DNA of 64,000 nt, taken from Motiliproteus sp. MSK22-1. GTDB taxonomy: Bacteria > Pseudomonadota > Gammaproteobacteria > Pseudomonadales > Balneatricaceae. The stretch spans positions 119,519 through 183,518 of the forward strand of contig NZ_MIEQ01000024.1 of the NCBI RefSeq assembly GCF_001968815.1, in the 5' to 3' direction. The notes below the pieces were generated by a model. The model saw nothing but the letters and a program-made list of their open reading frames with translations. It had not been told where the DNA came from and made no database searches. Both the position numbers and the translations under genes were made by a program. This document shows, piece after piece, positions 36,837-45,637 of this stretch (the stretch's first letter is position 1; the number at the start of each line of letters is the position of its first letter).

Positions 36837-37666
36837 TGAGTAAACGATTTGATTTTTCCAATCTGATACTGTGGCTGGGCTTGTTGTTTTTGTATATCCC
36901 CATGTTGATCCTGATTATCTATTCCTTTAATGAATCCCGGCTGGTTACTGTCTGGGGTGGGTTTTCAACTAAGTGGTATTTCGAGCTACTCAAGGATGAA
37001 CAAATGCTGTCGGCTATCTGGATGAGCTTACGCATCGCCTTTATGTCAGCCACCATGGCGGTCGTTTTGGGAACTCTGGCTGCGTTTGTGATGGTTCGCT
37101 TTGGACGTTTTCGAGGTCATACCCTATTCGGGGGTATGTTGACAGCTCCGCTGGTGATGCCAGAAGTTATTACCGGACTTTCCCTGTTACTGCTGTTTGT
37201 CTCTATGGGACAAATGATTGGTTGGCCTGCCGAACGGGGAATGACCACCGTGTGGATTGCTCACACCACTTTTTGTACTGCTTATGTTGCAATTGTGGTG
37301 AATGCCCGACTGAGAGAGATGGATCTTTCGATAGAAGAAGCGGCGATGGATCTTGGTGCAACACCGGTAAAAGTTTTCTTTCAAATTATGGTGCCGATTA
37401 TCGCACCAGCGCTTCTGTCGGGCTGGCTGCTGGCCTTTACTCTCTCTTTGGACGACCTGGTTATTGCCAGTTTCGTTGCTGGTCCAGGATCGACAACGCT
37501 GCCAATGGTGGTTTTTTCCAGCGTCAGATTGGGCGTCAGCCCTAAAATTAATGCATTGGCAACCCTGATCATTCTGTCAGTCAGCTTTTTTGTCTTCCTG
37601 GCCTGGTGGTTTTCCCGTCGTGCTGAAAAGAAAGCGCTGCGCGAAATGCGGGAAATGATGGAGTGA
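36836..37666 (+). CDS. potI: Polyamine ABC transporter permease (PotI-like)
   Basis: This is the second permease subunit, 276 residues. It has six predicted helices, the PotC/PotI start with YIPMLILIIYSFN, and the ATPase-docking loop EEAAMDLGATPVKVFFQIMVP. The start overlaps the stop of potH by one base. No binding-protein gene follows; the only one in the window is at 17418-18548, so the transporter is probably completed in trans. Confidence 0.92.
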   Translation: MSKRFDFSNLILWLGLLFLYIPMLILIIYSFNESRLVTVWGGFSTKWYFELLKDEQMLSAIWMSLRIAFMSATMAVVLGTLAAFVMVRFGRFRGHTLFGGMLTAPLVMPEVITGLSLLLLFVSMGQMIGWPAERGMTTVWIAHTTFCTAYVAIVVNARLREMDLSIEEAAMDLGATPVKVFFQIMVPIIAPALLSGWLLAFTLSLDDLVIASFVAGPGSTTLPMVVFSSVRLGVSPKINALATLIILSVSFFVFLAWWFSRRAEKKALREMREMME

Positions 37667-37680
37667 CACTGAGCGTGATA

Positions 37681-37751
37681 GAATCCCTCTGCGTCTATTG
37701 TCCGTCTGTTAGGACCCGCAGAGAACACAGAGGACTTATTCAGAGGTTCCC
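37681..37751. repeat. Dispersed intergenic repeat, copy 3
   Basis: The right arm GAGAACACAGAGGACTTATT then CAGAGGTTCCC (37721-37751) matches the family. A weaker left arm (GAATCCCTCTGCGTCTATTGTCC) lies from 37681. It is between potI and puuR. Confidence 0.6.
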
Positions 37752-37885
37752 GATTCATGGTATTAACCGGGAATCCGCTGGAGCTTGTATCTGATAAGCC
37801 TCTGTCTGCAAATAGTAGAAACAGGTTGTTGAGTTGTATCGGTTTTGAAGTTATCGACCACTGTTTGTTAAATTAGGAGAACGTT

Positions 37886-38428
37886 GTGGAAGTAGGGGAT
37901 AGGCTTAAAAGAATCCGTCAGATCTATGGGCTTTCTCAACGAGAACTGGCTAAGCGGGTTGGGCTGACCAATAGTACTATTTCTATGATTGAGCGCAATG
38001 CTGTCAGTCCTTCAGTGGCTTCGTTAAAAAAAATTCTCAGTGGCATTCCCATGACGGTTACAGAGTTTTTCACAGCCGATATTGAGGGTAAACATCAGGT
38101 TGTTTATCGGGCAGATGAACTGATCGATATGGGTGGCGACGGCGTGGTCTGGAAGTTGGTCGGCAGTCCTGATCAGAAACGAACGCTTGCCTTCTTGATT
38201 GAATCCTATGATCCAGGGGCTGATACCGGCACTGAATTAATGGAGCACGAAGGTGAAGAGGCTGGTACTGTGATTGAGGGAAAGATAGAGATTACGGTAG
38301 GGGGGGAGGTTTATGTGCTTGAAGAAGGTGATAGTTACACTTTTTCTACCAAGATTCCTCATCGCTTTCGGAATCGATCAAAAAAGATCTGCCGAATAGT
38401 CAGTGCCCATACCCCACCATCATTTTGA
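37886..38428 (+). CDS. puuR: PuuR-like transcriptional regulator (XRE plus cupin)
   Basis: This 180-residue regulator has an XRE helix-turn-helix at about residues 5-60 (RLKRIRQIYGLSQRELAKRVGL, STISMIERN) and a C-terminal cupin (about 105-175) for small-ligand sensing. This architecture and length are those of E. coli PuuR (185), the putrescine-responsive repressor of puu genes. The start is a GTG with AGGAGA 5 bases upstream. Its place after the permease operon and before gabT supports the assignment. Its operators are not identified here. Confidence 0.88.
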   Translation: MEVGDRLKRIRQIYGLSQRELAKRVGLTNSTISMIERNAVSPSVASLKKILSGIPMTVTEFFTADIEGKHQVVYRADELIDMGGDGVVWKLVGSPDQKRTLAFLIESYDPGADTGTELMEHEGEEAGTVIEGKIEITVGGEVYVLEEGDSYTFSTKIPHRFRNRSKKICRIVSAHTPPSF

Positions 38429-38590
38429 TTGTCTTGCTCTGTTTTGCTTTCAATAACGCAGTTGCTCCCTCTGATAAGTTAAGGTTACTTATAGACGTAT
38501 GCTGATAAAAACTGTCATGGGGATGAGTTCAAACCAGCTGACTGAGATATATTGTTGAATATCATCCAGAGTTATTGACAGGATCAAATA

Positions 38591-38617
38591 AAGAGACCGG
38601 TGATAAACCGGTCTTTG
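38591..38617. terminator. Bidirectional terminator between puuR and gabT
   Basis: AGACCGGT (38594-38601) and ACCGGTCT (38607-38614) pair around a 5-base loop, extended by A-T pairs. Both strands end in short U-runs (CTTTGG and CTCTTTATTT), suitable for two convergent transcripts. Confidence 0.75.
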
Positions 38618-38646
38618 GAGTCTAAAGCAGCGTTGCAGTTAAACGA

Positions 38647-39924
38647 CTAAATAAGATTATCCATTGTTTTTTCGAGCAATTTCATACTCTCTTCAATTAA
38701 TGCATCGGAAATAGTGAGGGCGGGTAAAAAGCGGATGACATTGCCGCGAATACCGCAGGAAAGCAAAATCAAACCATTTCGCGATGCTTCGGCTACCATG
38801 GCTTTGGTCAACTCGGGGTCTGGCTTGTTGGCGTCGCTTTCATGCACCAGTTCCATTGCGATCATGGCACCCAGGTTGCGTATGTCGCCGATCTTGCTCG
38901 GGTATTTGGACTGCAATGCCTTAAGGTGAGATAGGATATTTTCACCGATTTCATTGGCACGTTGGCAAAGGTTCTCTTCTTCGATAACTTCCAGTACAGC
39001 CAGTGCTGCTGCACAGCCGATGGGTGAGCCGCCATAGGTACCACCGAGGCCTCCTGGTAAGGGCGCATCCATAATCTCCGCTTTGCCCACCACCGCCGCA
39101 ATAGGAAAGCCTCCTGCAATTCCCTTGGCCATCGTCATCAGGTCTGGTTCAATTCCAGCGTATTCACTGGCAAACATTTTTCCGGTACGTGCGAAGCCGG
39201 TCTGGATTTCGTCACAGATCAGTAAAATTCCATGTTGGTCGCAGAGTTTCCGTAATGCCTGCATAAACTCTGGTGGCGCCGGGTAGAATCCACCTTCGCC
39301 CTGAACCGGTTCGATAATTATTGCAGCAACACGTGCGGGATCAATGTCGACGGTGAACAGGGTATTCAAAGCCTGTAATGAATCCTCTGTTGAGATTCCG
39401 TGATAGCTGTTTGGAAAAGGCGCGTGAAAAATCTCTCCGGGAAAGGGGCCGAAGCCTGCCTTGTAAGGAGTGACTTTACCGGTCAGCCCCATGGTCAGGT
39501 TGGTTCTGCCGTGAAATCCGCCGTTGAAGGCAATGACTCCGGGGCGTCCCGTGTGGGCGCGAGCAATTTTGACGCAGTTTTCCACAGCTTCAGCACCGGT
39601 GGTAACAAAGATTGCTTTTTTAGGTGTATTTCCCGGAGCCGCAGCATTGAGTTTTTCGGCCAGTTCAACCGCGCTGGCATAGGGGGTTACCATGACACAG
39701 GTGTGACTGAATTTTTCTAATTGTGACTGGGCGGCAGCCTGTACTTTGGGGTGGTTATGACCGGTATTTACGACAGCAATACCACTCCCTAAATCGATAT
39801 AGCGATTGCCTTCTACATCCCATAGCTCGGCGTTTCGAGCTTTCTCAATGTAAGCATGGGTCATGGTACCCTGCCCACGGGCAAAGGCCTGATCTTTACG
39901 CTGTTGCAGAGAAGAGTTATTCAT
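38647..39924 (-). CDS. gabT: 4-aminobutyrate aminotransferase
   Basis: This 425-residue class III PLP aminotransferase converts GABA and 2-oxoglutarate to succinate semialdehyde and glutamate. The PLP lysine is K267 in MAKGIAGGFPI, preceded by LLICDEIQTGFARTG; NGGFHGRTNLTMGLTG and GTYGGSPIGCAAALAVL are family hallmarks. AGAGGC lies 6-7 bases before the ATG. It follows gabD by 86 bases and forms the lower end of putrescine breakdown. E. coli PuuE is the same family, so the gene could also be named puuE. Confidence 0.93.
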   Translation of the reverse strand: MNNSSLQQRKDQAFARGQGTMTHAYIEKARNAELWDVEGNRYIDLGSGIAVVNTGHNHPKVQAAAQSQLEKFSHTCVMVTPYASAVELAEKLNAAAPGNTPKKAIFVTTGAEAVENCVKIARAHTGRPGVIAFNGGFHGRTNLTMGLTGKVTPYKAGFGPFPGEIFHAPFPNSYHGISTEDSLQALNTLFTVDIDPARVAAIIIEPVQGEGGFYPAPPEFMQALRKLCDQHGILLICDEIQTGFARTGKMFASEYAGIEPDLMTMAKGIAGGFPIAAVVGKAEIMDAPLPGGLGGTYGGSPIGCAAALAVLEVIEEENLCQRANEIGENILSHLKALQSKYPSKIGDIRNLGAMIAMELVHESDANKPDPELTKAMVAEASRNGLILLSCGIRGNVIRFLPALTISDALIEESMKLLEKTMDNLI

Positions 39925-40010
39925 ACGTATGCCTCTTTGCTTAACGAACCCGGTTTAAAGGGGTCCTGTGCTTTGTTTTTTACCGGTAGCCGGTCCCTGA
40001 TATCAGCTTT

Positions 40011-41498
40011 TCAGTTAATGCCTCCCATGCACAGGTATTTGATTTCAATAAAGTCATCAATACCGTACTTGGATCCCTCGCGACCGATACCGGATTCTTT
40101 AACTCCACCGAAAGGGGCTAGCTCTGTGGAGATAATCCCTTCATTGATACCTACCATGCCATACTCCAGTTGCTCTGAGACACGCCACACACGGCCAATG
40201 TCTCTGGCGTAGAAGTATGCGGCCAGGCCAAAAGGAGTGTCGTTGGCGATCTGAATAGCCTGCTCTTCGGTGCTGAAGCGAAAGACGGTTGCTACAGGCC
40301 CGAAGATCTCCTCACTGGCAATCTCCATGGAAGCTGTCACTCCTGTCAAAATGGCGGGAGCGTAAAAGTTACCACCTGGTTCTGTTGCGCTATCCTGAGA
40401 AGGAGTCGCCTCATTGTTTTTCTGATAAAGGGTAGCGCCTTCTTCGATGGCATTAGTGACCAGCTTCTGTACCTTATTAACGGCTTTGTTATTGATCAGA
40501 GGTCCGGTGGTTACGCCGTCGTCAAAACCATCTCCCACCTTCAGTTGGCTGACAGCGTCGGCTAATTTTTCGACAAAGCGATCATGAATCTGGTCCTGAA
40601 CCAGAATCCGGTTGGTGCAGACACAGGTCTGTCCAGCGTTGCGAAACTTGGATGCCATAAGGCCGGAGATTGCTGCATCCAGATCGGCATCATCAAAGAC
40701 AATAAAAGGAGCATTTCCACCCAGTTCCAGAGAAACCTTTTTAACCGTATCAGCACATTGTTTCATCAACAGTTTGCCGACGGGAGTCGAACCGGTAAAT
40801 GAGAGTTTGCGCACGCGGTTGTCATCACACAGGGTCTTACCTACTGTTGCTGAGTCCTTAGTAGTCACTATATTGAATACACCGGCTGGGAAGCCTGCTC
40901 GTTCGGCCAGTTCTGCCAGTGCCAGGGCGGATAACGGGGTATCTTCTCCTGGCTTGACGACGACTGTGCAGCCGGCGGCTAATGCCGGAGCTACTTTGCG
41001 GGTGATCATGGCTATCGGAAAGTTCCAGGGAGTAATAGCTGCTACAACGCCGATGGGTTGCTTTATTGTGATCAGTCGCTTATCTGTGCCGTGGGCCGGA
41101 ATCACATCTCCGTAAATCCTTTTGGCTTCTTCAGCAAACCATTCTACAAAGGAGGCACCGTAGATTACCTCGCCTTTAGCTTCAGCCAGTGGTTTTCCTT
41201 GTTCGCTGGTCATGATTCGAGCCAAATCTTGCTGATTTTCAATGATCAGGTTGTACCAGTTTCGCAGAATGCTGGCCCGTTCTTTTGCTGTTAACCGTTG
41301 CCAGGCCGGAAGTGCTTTAGCGGCCGCATCAATGGCGGTTGTCGTTTCTTTGGCTCCCATATCGGGAACCTCAGCTATATGTGTCTGAGTGCTTGGATTG
41401 GTGACCGAAAGCGTATTCCCTGAGGACGCGTCTGCCCATTCTCCATTGATATAAGCTTGTTGTTTAAACAGCGATTGATCTTTGATTGTTAATGTCAT
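40011..41498 (-). CDS. gabD: Succinate-semialdehyde dehydrogenase
   Basis: This 495-residue aldehyde dehydrogenase oxidises succinate semialdehyde to succinate. General base E258 (LELGGNAP) and nucleophile C292 (NAGQTCVCTN) are present, the latter with the second cysteine two residues on that is typical of GabD. PWNFPIAMITRK and the C-terminal PFGGVKESGIGREGS are also diagnostic. It heads the gabD-gabT transcript and is divergent from a LysR gene, a common regulatory arrangement. Confidence 0.93.
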   Translation of the reverse strand: MTLTIKDQSLFKQQAYINGEWADASSGNTLSVTNPSTQTHIAEVPDMGAKETTTAIDAAAKALPAWQRLTAKERASILRNWYNLIIENQQDLARIMTSEQGKPLAEAKGEVIYGASFVEWFAEEAKRIYGDVIPAHGTDKRLITIKQPIGVVAAITPWNFPIAMITRKVAPALAAGCTVVVKPGEDTPLSALALAELAERAGFPAGVFNIVTTKDSATVGKTLCDDNRVRKLSFTGSTPVGKLLMKQCADTVKKVSLELGGNAPFIVFDDADLDAAISGLMASKFRNAGQTCVCTNRILVQDQIHDRFVEKLADAVSQLKVGDGFDDGVTTGPLINNKAVNKVQKLVTNAIEEGATLYQKNNEATPSQDSATEPGGNFYAPAILTGVTASMEIASEEIFGPVATVFRFSTEEQAIQIANDTPFGLAAYFYARDIGRVWRVSEQLEYGMVGINEGIISTELAPFGGVKESGIGREGSKYGIDDFIEIKYLCMGGIN

Positions 41499-41684
41499 CG
41501 TTCTGCCCTTTAGGTTGTCGCTATTCCAGGTGTTGAGGTTTTTTCACTCAGATAATCGTAGCAGTGGCTTAAGTCGCGCAAATTCGGCGATGCTAATAAG
41601 GCTACTATCTGTGATAAGCAATGTATGATAAATAGTATTGTGTCGTTGTTTACATTGATGGTTGTAAAACATTAAGAGAGCCTT

Positions 41685-42617
41685 ATGAAAAAGGAACTGG
41701 CGGTTAAGCTCGGGCAAGTGGCAGACTATGAAATCCGACTCCTGAAAATATTCAAAATAGTAGTCGAATGTGGAGGTTTTGCCGCAGCAGAGACGGAGCT
41801 GAATGTAGGTCGTTCCACCATCAGCATACATATCGCCAATCTGGAAAAACGGCTTAATTTGAAGCTTTGCCGTCGAGGACGAGCGGGCTTTTCGCTGACA
41901 GAGGAGGGGGCTATCGTTTATGAGCTGATGAAAGAGCTTTTTTCCTCTCTGGAAACCTTCCGTGCTGGTGTTAATGCTCTGCATGTTGAATTGACTGGTG
42001 AATTGAAGATTATTGCCAGCGACACTATCTGTATGGACCCACAATCAGCAATCCCTGAGGCGATCGCCAGATTTTCCATTGAAGCCCCAGACGTGAAATT
42101 ACTGCTGGATGTTAAAGCAATGGCTGATATTGAAAGAATGGTACTTAATGATGAGGCAGATATTGGCTTCATTCCTTTCCATCGGCGATTTGACGGTTTG
42201 AATTACACTCCCTTGTATTTGGATGAGTGTCATCTTTATTGCAGCAACAGTCACCCACTATTTCAATGCGCTGATGGTGCGGATATTGAACAGAGAGTAC
42301 AAAAAAGTAAAGTTGTTCACGCAGGGGTACAGACTTCTCCTGAGGTGGGTGAGCAATTGGCGGGTATGGATAAAGCTGCGGTCTCTTATTTTTATGAAGC
42401 CCGTATGGCAATGATTCTGTCTGGTGCCTATATAGGATTTATGCCGGATAAGTATGTCCGGGAGTATGTGGTTTCGGGAACCCTGAAGGCTCTGATGCCG
42501 GATACCAAGCATTATTCTCTGGGGATTGCTGCCATTACTCGCAGCCATGGAAGAGCGAATCGCCCCAGAGATCTTTTTCTTGAAATTATCCGAGCACTCC
42601 ATGAGAGCGCTGCTTAG
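41685..42617 (+). CDS. LysR-family regulator divergent from gabDT
   Basis: This 310-residue LysR protein has its DNA-binding helix-turn-helix at about residues 15-75 (LLKIFKIVVECGGFAAAETELN, STISIHIANLEKRL) and a substrate domain from about 105. It starts 186 bases from gabD on the opposite strand, so it is the probable activator of gabDT in response to GABA or a related metabolite. That link is inferred from position. An alternative is a broader role in amine catabolism. Confidence 0.88.
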   Translation: MKKELAVKLGQVADYEIRLLKIFKIVVECGGFAAAETELNVGRSTISIHIANLEKRLNLKLCRRGRAGFSLTEEGAIVYELMKELFSSLETFRAGVNALHVELTGELKIIASDTICMDPQSAIPEAIARFSIEAPDVKLLLDVKAMADIERMVLNDEADIGFIPFHRRFDGLNYTPLYLDECHLYCSNSHPLFQCADGADIEQRVQKSKVVHAGVQTSPEVGEQLAGMDKAAVSYFYEARMAMILSGAYIGFMPDKYVREYVVSGTLKALMPDTKHYSLGIAAITRSHGRANRPRDLFLEIIRALHESAA

Positions 42618-42645
42618 GGAGCCAGCAAATACACTAAGGGCTCCC
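42617..42645. terminator. Weak terminator between the LysR and sensor-kinase genes
   Basis: GGGAGCC and GGCTCCC pair with a 15-base loop between two convergent stop codons. The tails are not U-rich, so confidence is low. Confidence 0.35.
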
Positions 42646-42664
42646 ATTCTATTGTCGCTGACGA

Positions 42665-43960
42665 TTAGTCTCTGGGCAGTAACACTGTAACGGTTGTGCC
42701 CCGATTCAGTTCACTGTGGATTTCCAGATTACCTTGGTGGGCTTTTGCTATTTGTAATGACAGATAGAGCCCCAGACCAAAGCCTCCTGTATTACGCTGT
42801 CTTGACTCATCGGCTCGATATAAGGGTTGCATTACTTGTTTAAGTACCGCGTCGGACATCCCTTCACCCTGGTCAATTATCTGGATCAGGTTGTGGCTAT
42901 CAGATTGGCCTGGTCGGACTTCGATGGACTGCTGTTTCTCTGAATGTCGCAGGGCATTATCGATCAGGTTTTTTATCAGTAGTTTCAGTCTTGCAACATC
43001 AGCAGAAATCAGGATAGAGTTTGGCGACGGGAGCAACCAGATTCGGCTTTGTTGCTTTGGATAGTTCTGATCAATCAAATCGGTCATCCAGTCATTCAGC
43101 TCTAGGGTTTCTTTGTGTAATACAACGTGACGTGTATTTAAGCGCTCCGCCTCGATCAGTGTACCAATTAATTCATTCATGCTGTCCAGGTCTTCTTTGA
43201 TGCTGGTTTGAAGCCCTGAATCCTCAATCATCTCGACTGCGACCCCACAGCGGGTTAATGGTGTCCTTAACTCGTGACTGATGGCAAGCAGCAACTGTCT
43301 TTTCGCTTCTAACAGTTGCTCTAAATCACAGGCCATCCTGTTGATATCATGGGTTAATTGACCAAGCTCGTCGGTTCGTTTTGATTCGATACGAAAATCG
43401 AGCTCTCCTGCACCGATTCGCGCAGCGCCGGCACGAATCTGTTTAATAGGTCTGAACAGGCGCCTGACGGAATAAAAAATTAAAAACAGTACGGCAATGA
43501 TAACGATCAGGTAGTATAAACCGCGTTTTGAGCGAAGGTCCTGATAATTAAACCCAGGGGTTACGAAGGTGTATTGATAGCCATTTTTTTCAATCTTGGC
43601 TATTTTCAGTCCACGACGGGTTGAGACCTGAATGTCGGCATCGTCCAGGGTTATATAGTGGAACTGTTCCACTGCTGCGAAATCCGGGTGAGTATTCCAT
43701 TGCAGATTTTCACTGGAAATTTGAATATCAATGGCAAGATTGTTACTGATTTCTCGTGCTCTGGTCAGGTCAGGAGGGACACCGATATCCTTAATCAGGT
43801 AATCCAGATATTCAGCTAAATGCTTGGTATAGCTGTTATCCGTTTCCTTGGAGTCAAAGATCAGATGGCCGAGCCCAAAAAGCAGCGCCATCAATAAGAT
43901 GGCAGCAACAAATATTGCCAGCAGACGGGTGAAAATCGACTGGATAAATCTAGTCAACAT
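42665..43960 (-). CDS. Sensor histidine kinase (HAMP-containing, CpxA/RstB-like layout)
   Basis: This 431-residue inner-membrane kinase has two membrane helices (about 12-34 and 148-166) around a 110-residue periplasmic sensor. A HAMP segment (about 165-218), the phospho-acceptor AISHELRTPLTR with H229, and the ATP-binding domain with LIKNLIDNALRHS, DQGEGMS and GGFGLGLYL follow. ATG 43960 lies inside the last codons of the regulator gene (11-base overlap), so both are coupled. A GTG at 43984 would add eight residues. The divergent Spy-like gene at 44912 suggests envelope-stress sensing. Confidence 0.92.
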   Translation of the reverse strand: MLTRFIQSIFTRLLAIFVAAILLMALLFGLGHLIFDSKETDNSYTKHLAEYLDYLIKDIGVPPDLTRAREISNNLAIDIQISSENLQWNTHPDFAAVEQFHYITLDDADIQVSTRRGLKIAKIEKNGYQYTFVTPGFNYQDLRSKRGLYYLIVIIAVLFLIFYSVRRLFRPIKQIRAGAARIGAGELDFRIESKRTDELGQLTHDINRMACDLEQLLEAKRQLLLAISHELRTPLTRCGVAVEMIEDSGLQTSIKEDLDSMNELIGTLIEAERLNTRHVVLHKETLELNDWMTDLIDQNYPKQQSRIWLLPSPNSILISADVARLKLLIKNLIDNALRHSEKQQSIEVRPGQSDSHNLIQIIDQGEGMSDAVLKQVMQPLYRADESRQRNTGGFGLGLYLSLQIAKAHQGNLEIHSELNRGTTVTVLLPRD

Positions 43961-44636
43961 CGATTGATACCAGACAATAACCACTGCCCCAGACGGTTTT
44001 TATACAACTGCCATAGCTGCATTGATTGAGTTTTGCTCGCAGGCGACTAACCAGGGTATCTACAGCACGAGTGTACAGGTCTGCGTCCACTCCTTTTAAA
44101 CCATTCAATATATCATCACGACTGAATACTTTACCGGGTTGGCTCACCAGTAATTCCAGTAGACGATATTCCAGCGTTGTTAACACAACGGGTGTTCCGG
44201 AAACTTCTACTTGCTGTGAAGTCGGGTGGATTTGAATTTTTTCAAATATCAATACATCCTGTTTGCGAACTGTGCTGGTGACTCTGCGTAAAATGGTCTG
44301 TATGCGCGCAACTAACTCTCTTGGTTCAAAGGGTTTAGGGAGATAGTCGTCAGCACCCAGCTCCAGGCCTACGACCTTATCTGCTAATTCTCCGCGGGCG
44401 GTTAGCATGATAATGGGAATGTCAGAACTTTGGCGAATTTTCTTGCAAGCTTCAAAACCGTTAAATTCGGGGAGCATCACATCCAGCAGCAGTAAATTGA
44501 ATTCTTCTTGTTGAAGCATTCGTATCCCGTTGCTCGGGGATAGGCAATGAACCAGCTGAATCTCGTATTGTTGAAAATAGCGATTCAGTAACTCTCCCAG
44601 CTTTTGGTCATCATCAATCAGCAGCAATTTTGTCAT
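43950..44636 (-). CDS. OmpR/PhoB-family response regulator
   Basis: This 228-residue regulator has an N-terminal receiver domain with D9-D10, phospho-acceptor D52, T79 and K101, and a C-terminal winged helix (about 130-225) ending VWGSGYCL. It is cotranscribed with the kinase gene. The phased GTCACA repeats at 44806-44831 lie between it and the divergent Spy-like gene and are the natural candidate for its binding site. Confidence 0.93.
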   Translation of the reverse strand: MTKLLLIDDDQKLGELLNRYFQQYEIQLVHCLSPSNGIRMLQQEEFNLLLLDVMLPEFNGFEACKKIRQSSDIPIIMLTARGELADKVVGLELGADDYLPKPFEPRELVARIQTILRRVTSTVRKQDVLIFEKIQIHPTSQQVEVSGTPVVLTTLEYRLLELLVSQPGKVFSRDDILNGLKGVDADLYTRAVDTLVSRLRAKLNQCSYGSCIKTVWGSGYCLVSIDVD

Positions 44637-44805
44637 TCAATCTCTCGGTTTATTCTGTGTCCGCAGTTCGTCGTACTAAATCTTTTCTATACCAGTCTCA
44701 TTGCGATTCTGACTCACAACCTAAAAGATCCACAATCTGGCACGTATTCACCAAGGCTCTGAGTATAGCGGGAATGGCGGAGGTTTTACTCACCGTTGAA
44801 AGATT

Positions 44806-44831
44806 GTCACACAATGTCACAAACCGACACA
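44806..44831 (+). promoter_or_regulatory. Three 10-bp-phased GTCACA repeats, candidate regulator site
   Basis: GTCACA at 44806, GTCACA at 44816 and GACACA at 44826 are direct repeats with exact 10-bp spacing. OmpR-family regulators bind tandem half sites with this spacing. The site lies about 80 bases before the Spy-like gene and 170 bases before the regulator gene. Confidence 0.55.
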
Positions 44832-44911
44832 GGGCTGAAAACTCTGTTTATCAATTCTTTTCTACCATGGAGTTCGTAACTTCAGTTTTCATTAAAAGAT
44901 AGAGGTTTGTT

Positions 44912-45469
44912 ATGGCTGATAATAATGAAAAAACCGATGTAAAGGACGATCCAGATCAGCACTCTCCAGGGGATCATTCCCATTCGGATTCTCACTGTCA
45001 CAGAACAAAACATAGCTGTCGAAGAAGATCAAAGCTGGCACGATTTATTGGTTGGTCGATATTTCTGGCCGTCATTGCAGCTATTGTCATGTTTATCGCG
45101 TTCTGTTTCCGCTCTGCTGACGGGCATATGCACTGGATGATCGAAAAAATTGAAGATCGATATGAGCTGAATGAAGAGCAAACCGCACAGTTAATGGTCA
45201 TGGGAGATGTGCTGCTTATAGCAAGGGACCAGCTTCAAAGCCAACGGACAGAAAGAGTCGAACAGATTGCAGACATTTTTGCTGCTGAATCGTTTGATTC
45301 AGAAAAGAGTCTTGCGGCCTGGAAGGAAATTAATCATTCATTGAATGAACAGGTGGAGTTGTTTGTCGCGGAAACCGCTAAATTCCATGCACTTTTAACC
45401 CCTGAACAACGTATGGAAATGGCCGACAAATTACGTAAATTAAAATACCGTCGTTGGGGTCGGCACTAA
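44912..45469 (+). CDS. Spy/CpxP-like membrane-anchored protein
   Basis: This 185-residue protein has a His-rich hydrophilic N-terminus (HSPGDHSHSDSHCH), one membrane helix (about 42-64) and a helical periplasmic part ending in the LTPEQRMEMADKL motif, the LTxxQ signature of the Spy/CpxP/CnrX group. Those proteins act as periplasmic chaperones or metal/stress sensors. Unlike Spy it is anchored rather than having a cleavable signal. It is divergent from the two-component genes, which fits a feedback modulator, as with CpxP. Confidence 0.75.
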   Translation: MADNNEKTDVKDDPDQHSPGDHSHSDSHCHRTKHSCRRRSKLARFIGWSIFLAVIAAIVMFIAFCFRSADGHMHWMIEKIEDRYELNEEQTAQLMVMGDVLLIARDQLQSQRTERVEQIADIFAAESFDSEKSLAAWKEINHSLNEQVELFVAETAKFHALLTPEQRMEMADKLRKLKYRRWGRH

Positions 45470-45480
45470 GATTACTTTTG

Positions 45481-45540
45481 ATAATCGGTCTCTGGTTGCT
45501 CTGAAAGCCAGAGACCGAATGGGCTTGTCATCGGTCCCAT
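45481..45540. repeat. Dispersed intergenic repeat, copy 4
   Basis: CTGAAAGCCAGAGACC followed by GAATGGGCTTGTCATCGGTCCC closely matches the central and right parts of copy 6 (CTGAAAGCCAGAAGCC, GAATGGACTTGC, GGTTCCC). It overlaps a terminator-like hairpin after the Spy-like gene. Confidence 0.6.
45486..45517 (+). terminator. Hairpin after the Spy-like gene
   Basis: CGGTCTCTGG and CCAGAGACCG form a perfect 10-bp stem with a 12-base loop, 16 bases past the stop codon. No U-tract follows. It is part of the dispersed repeat copy, suggesting that the repeat may serve as terminator. Confidence 0.5.
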
Positions 45541-45637
45541 AACCAGAAGCCACTGAAGTGCTGCTCATTTTTATGGCTTCAGATCAAAGATAAGACAATT
45601 TTTATTCAAGGTTCAGATAAATGCATGGAGCCATCTT

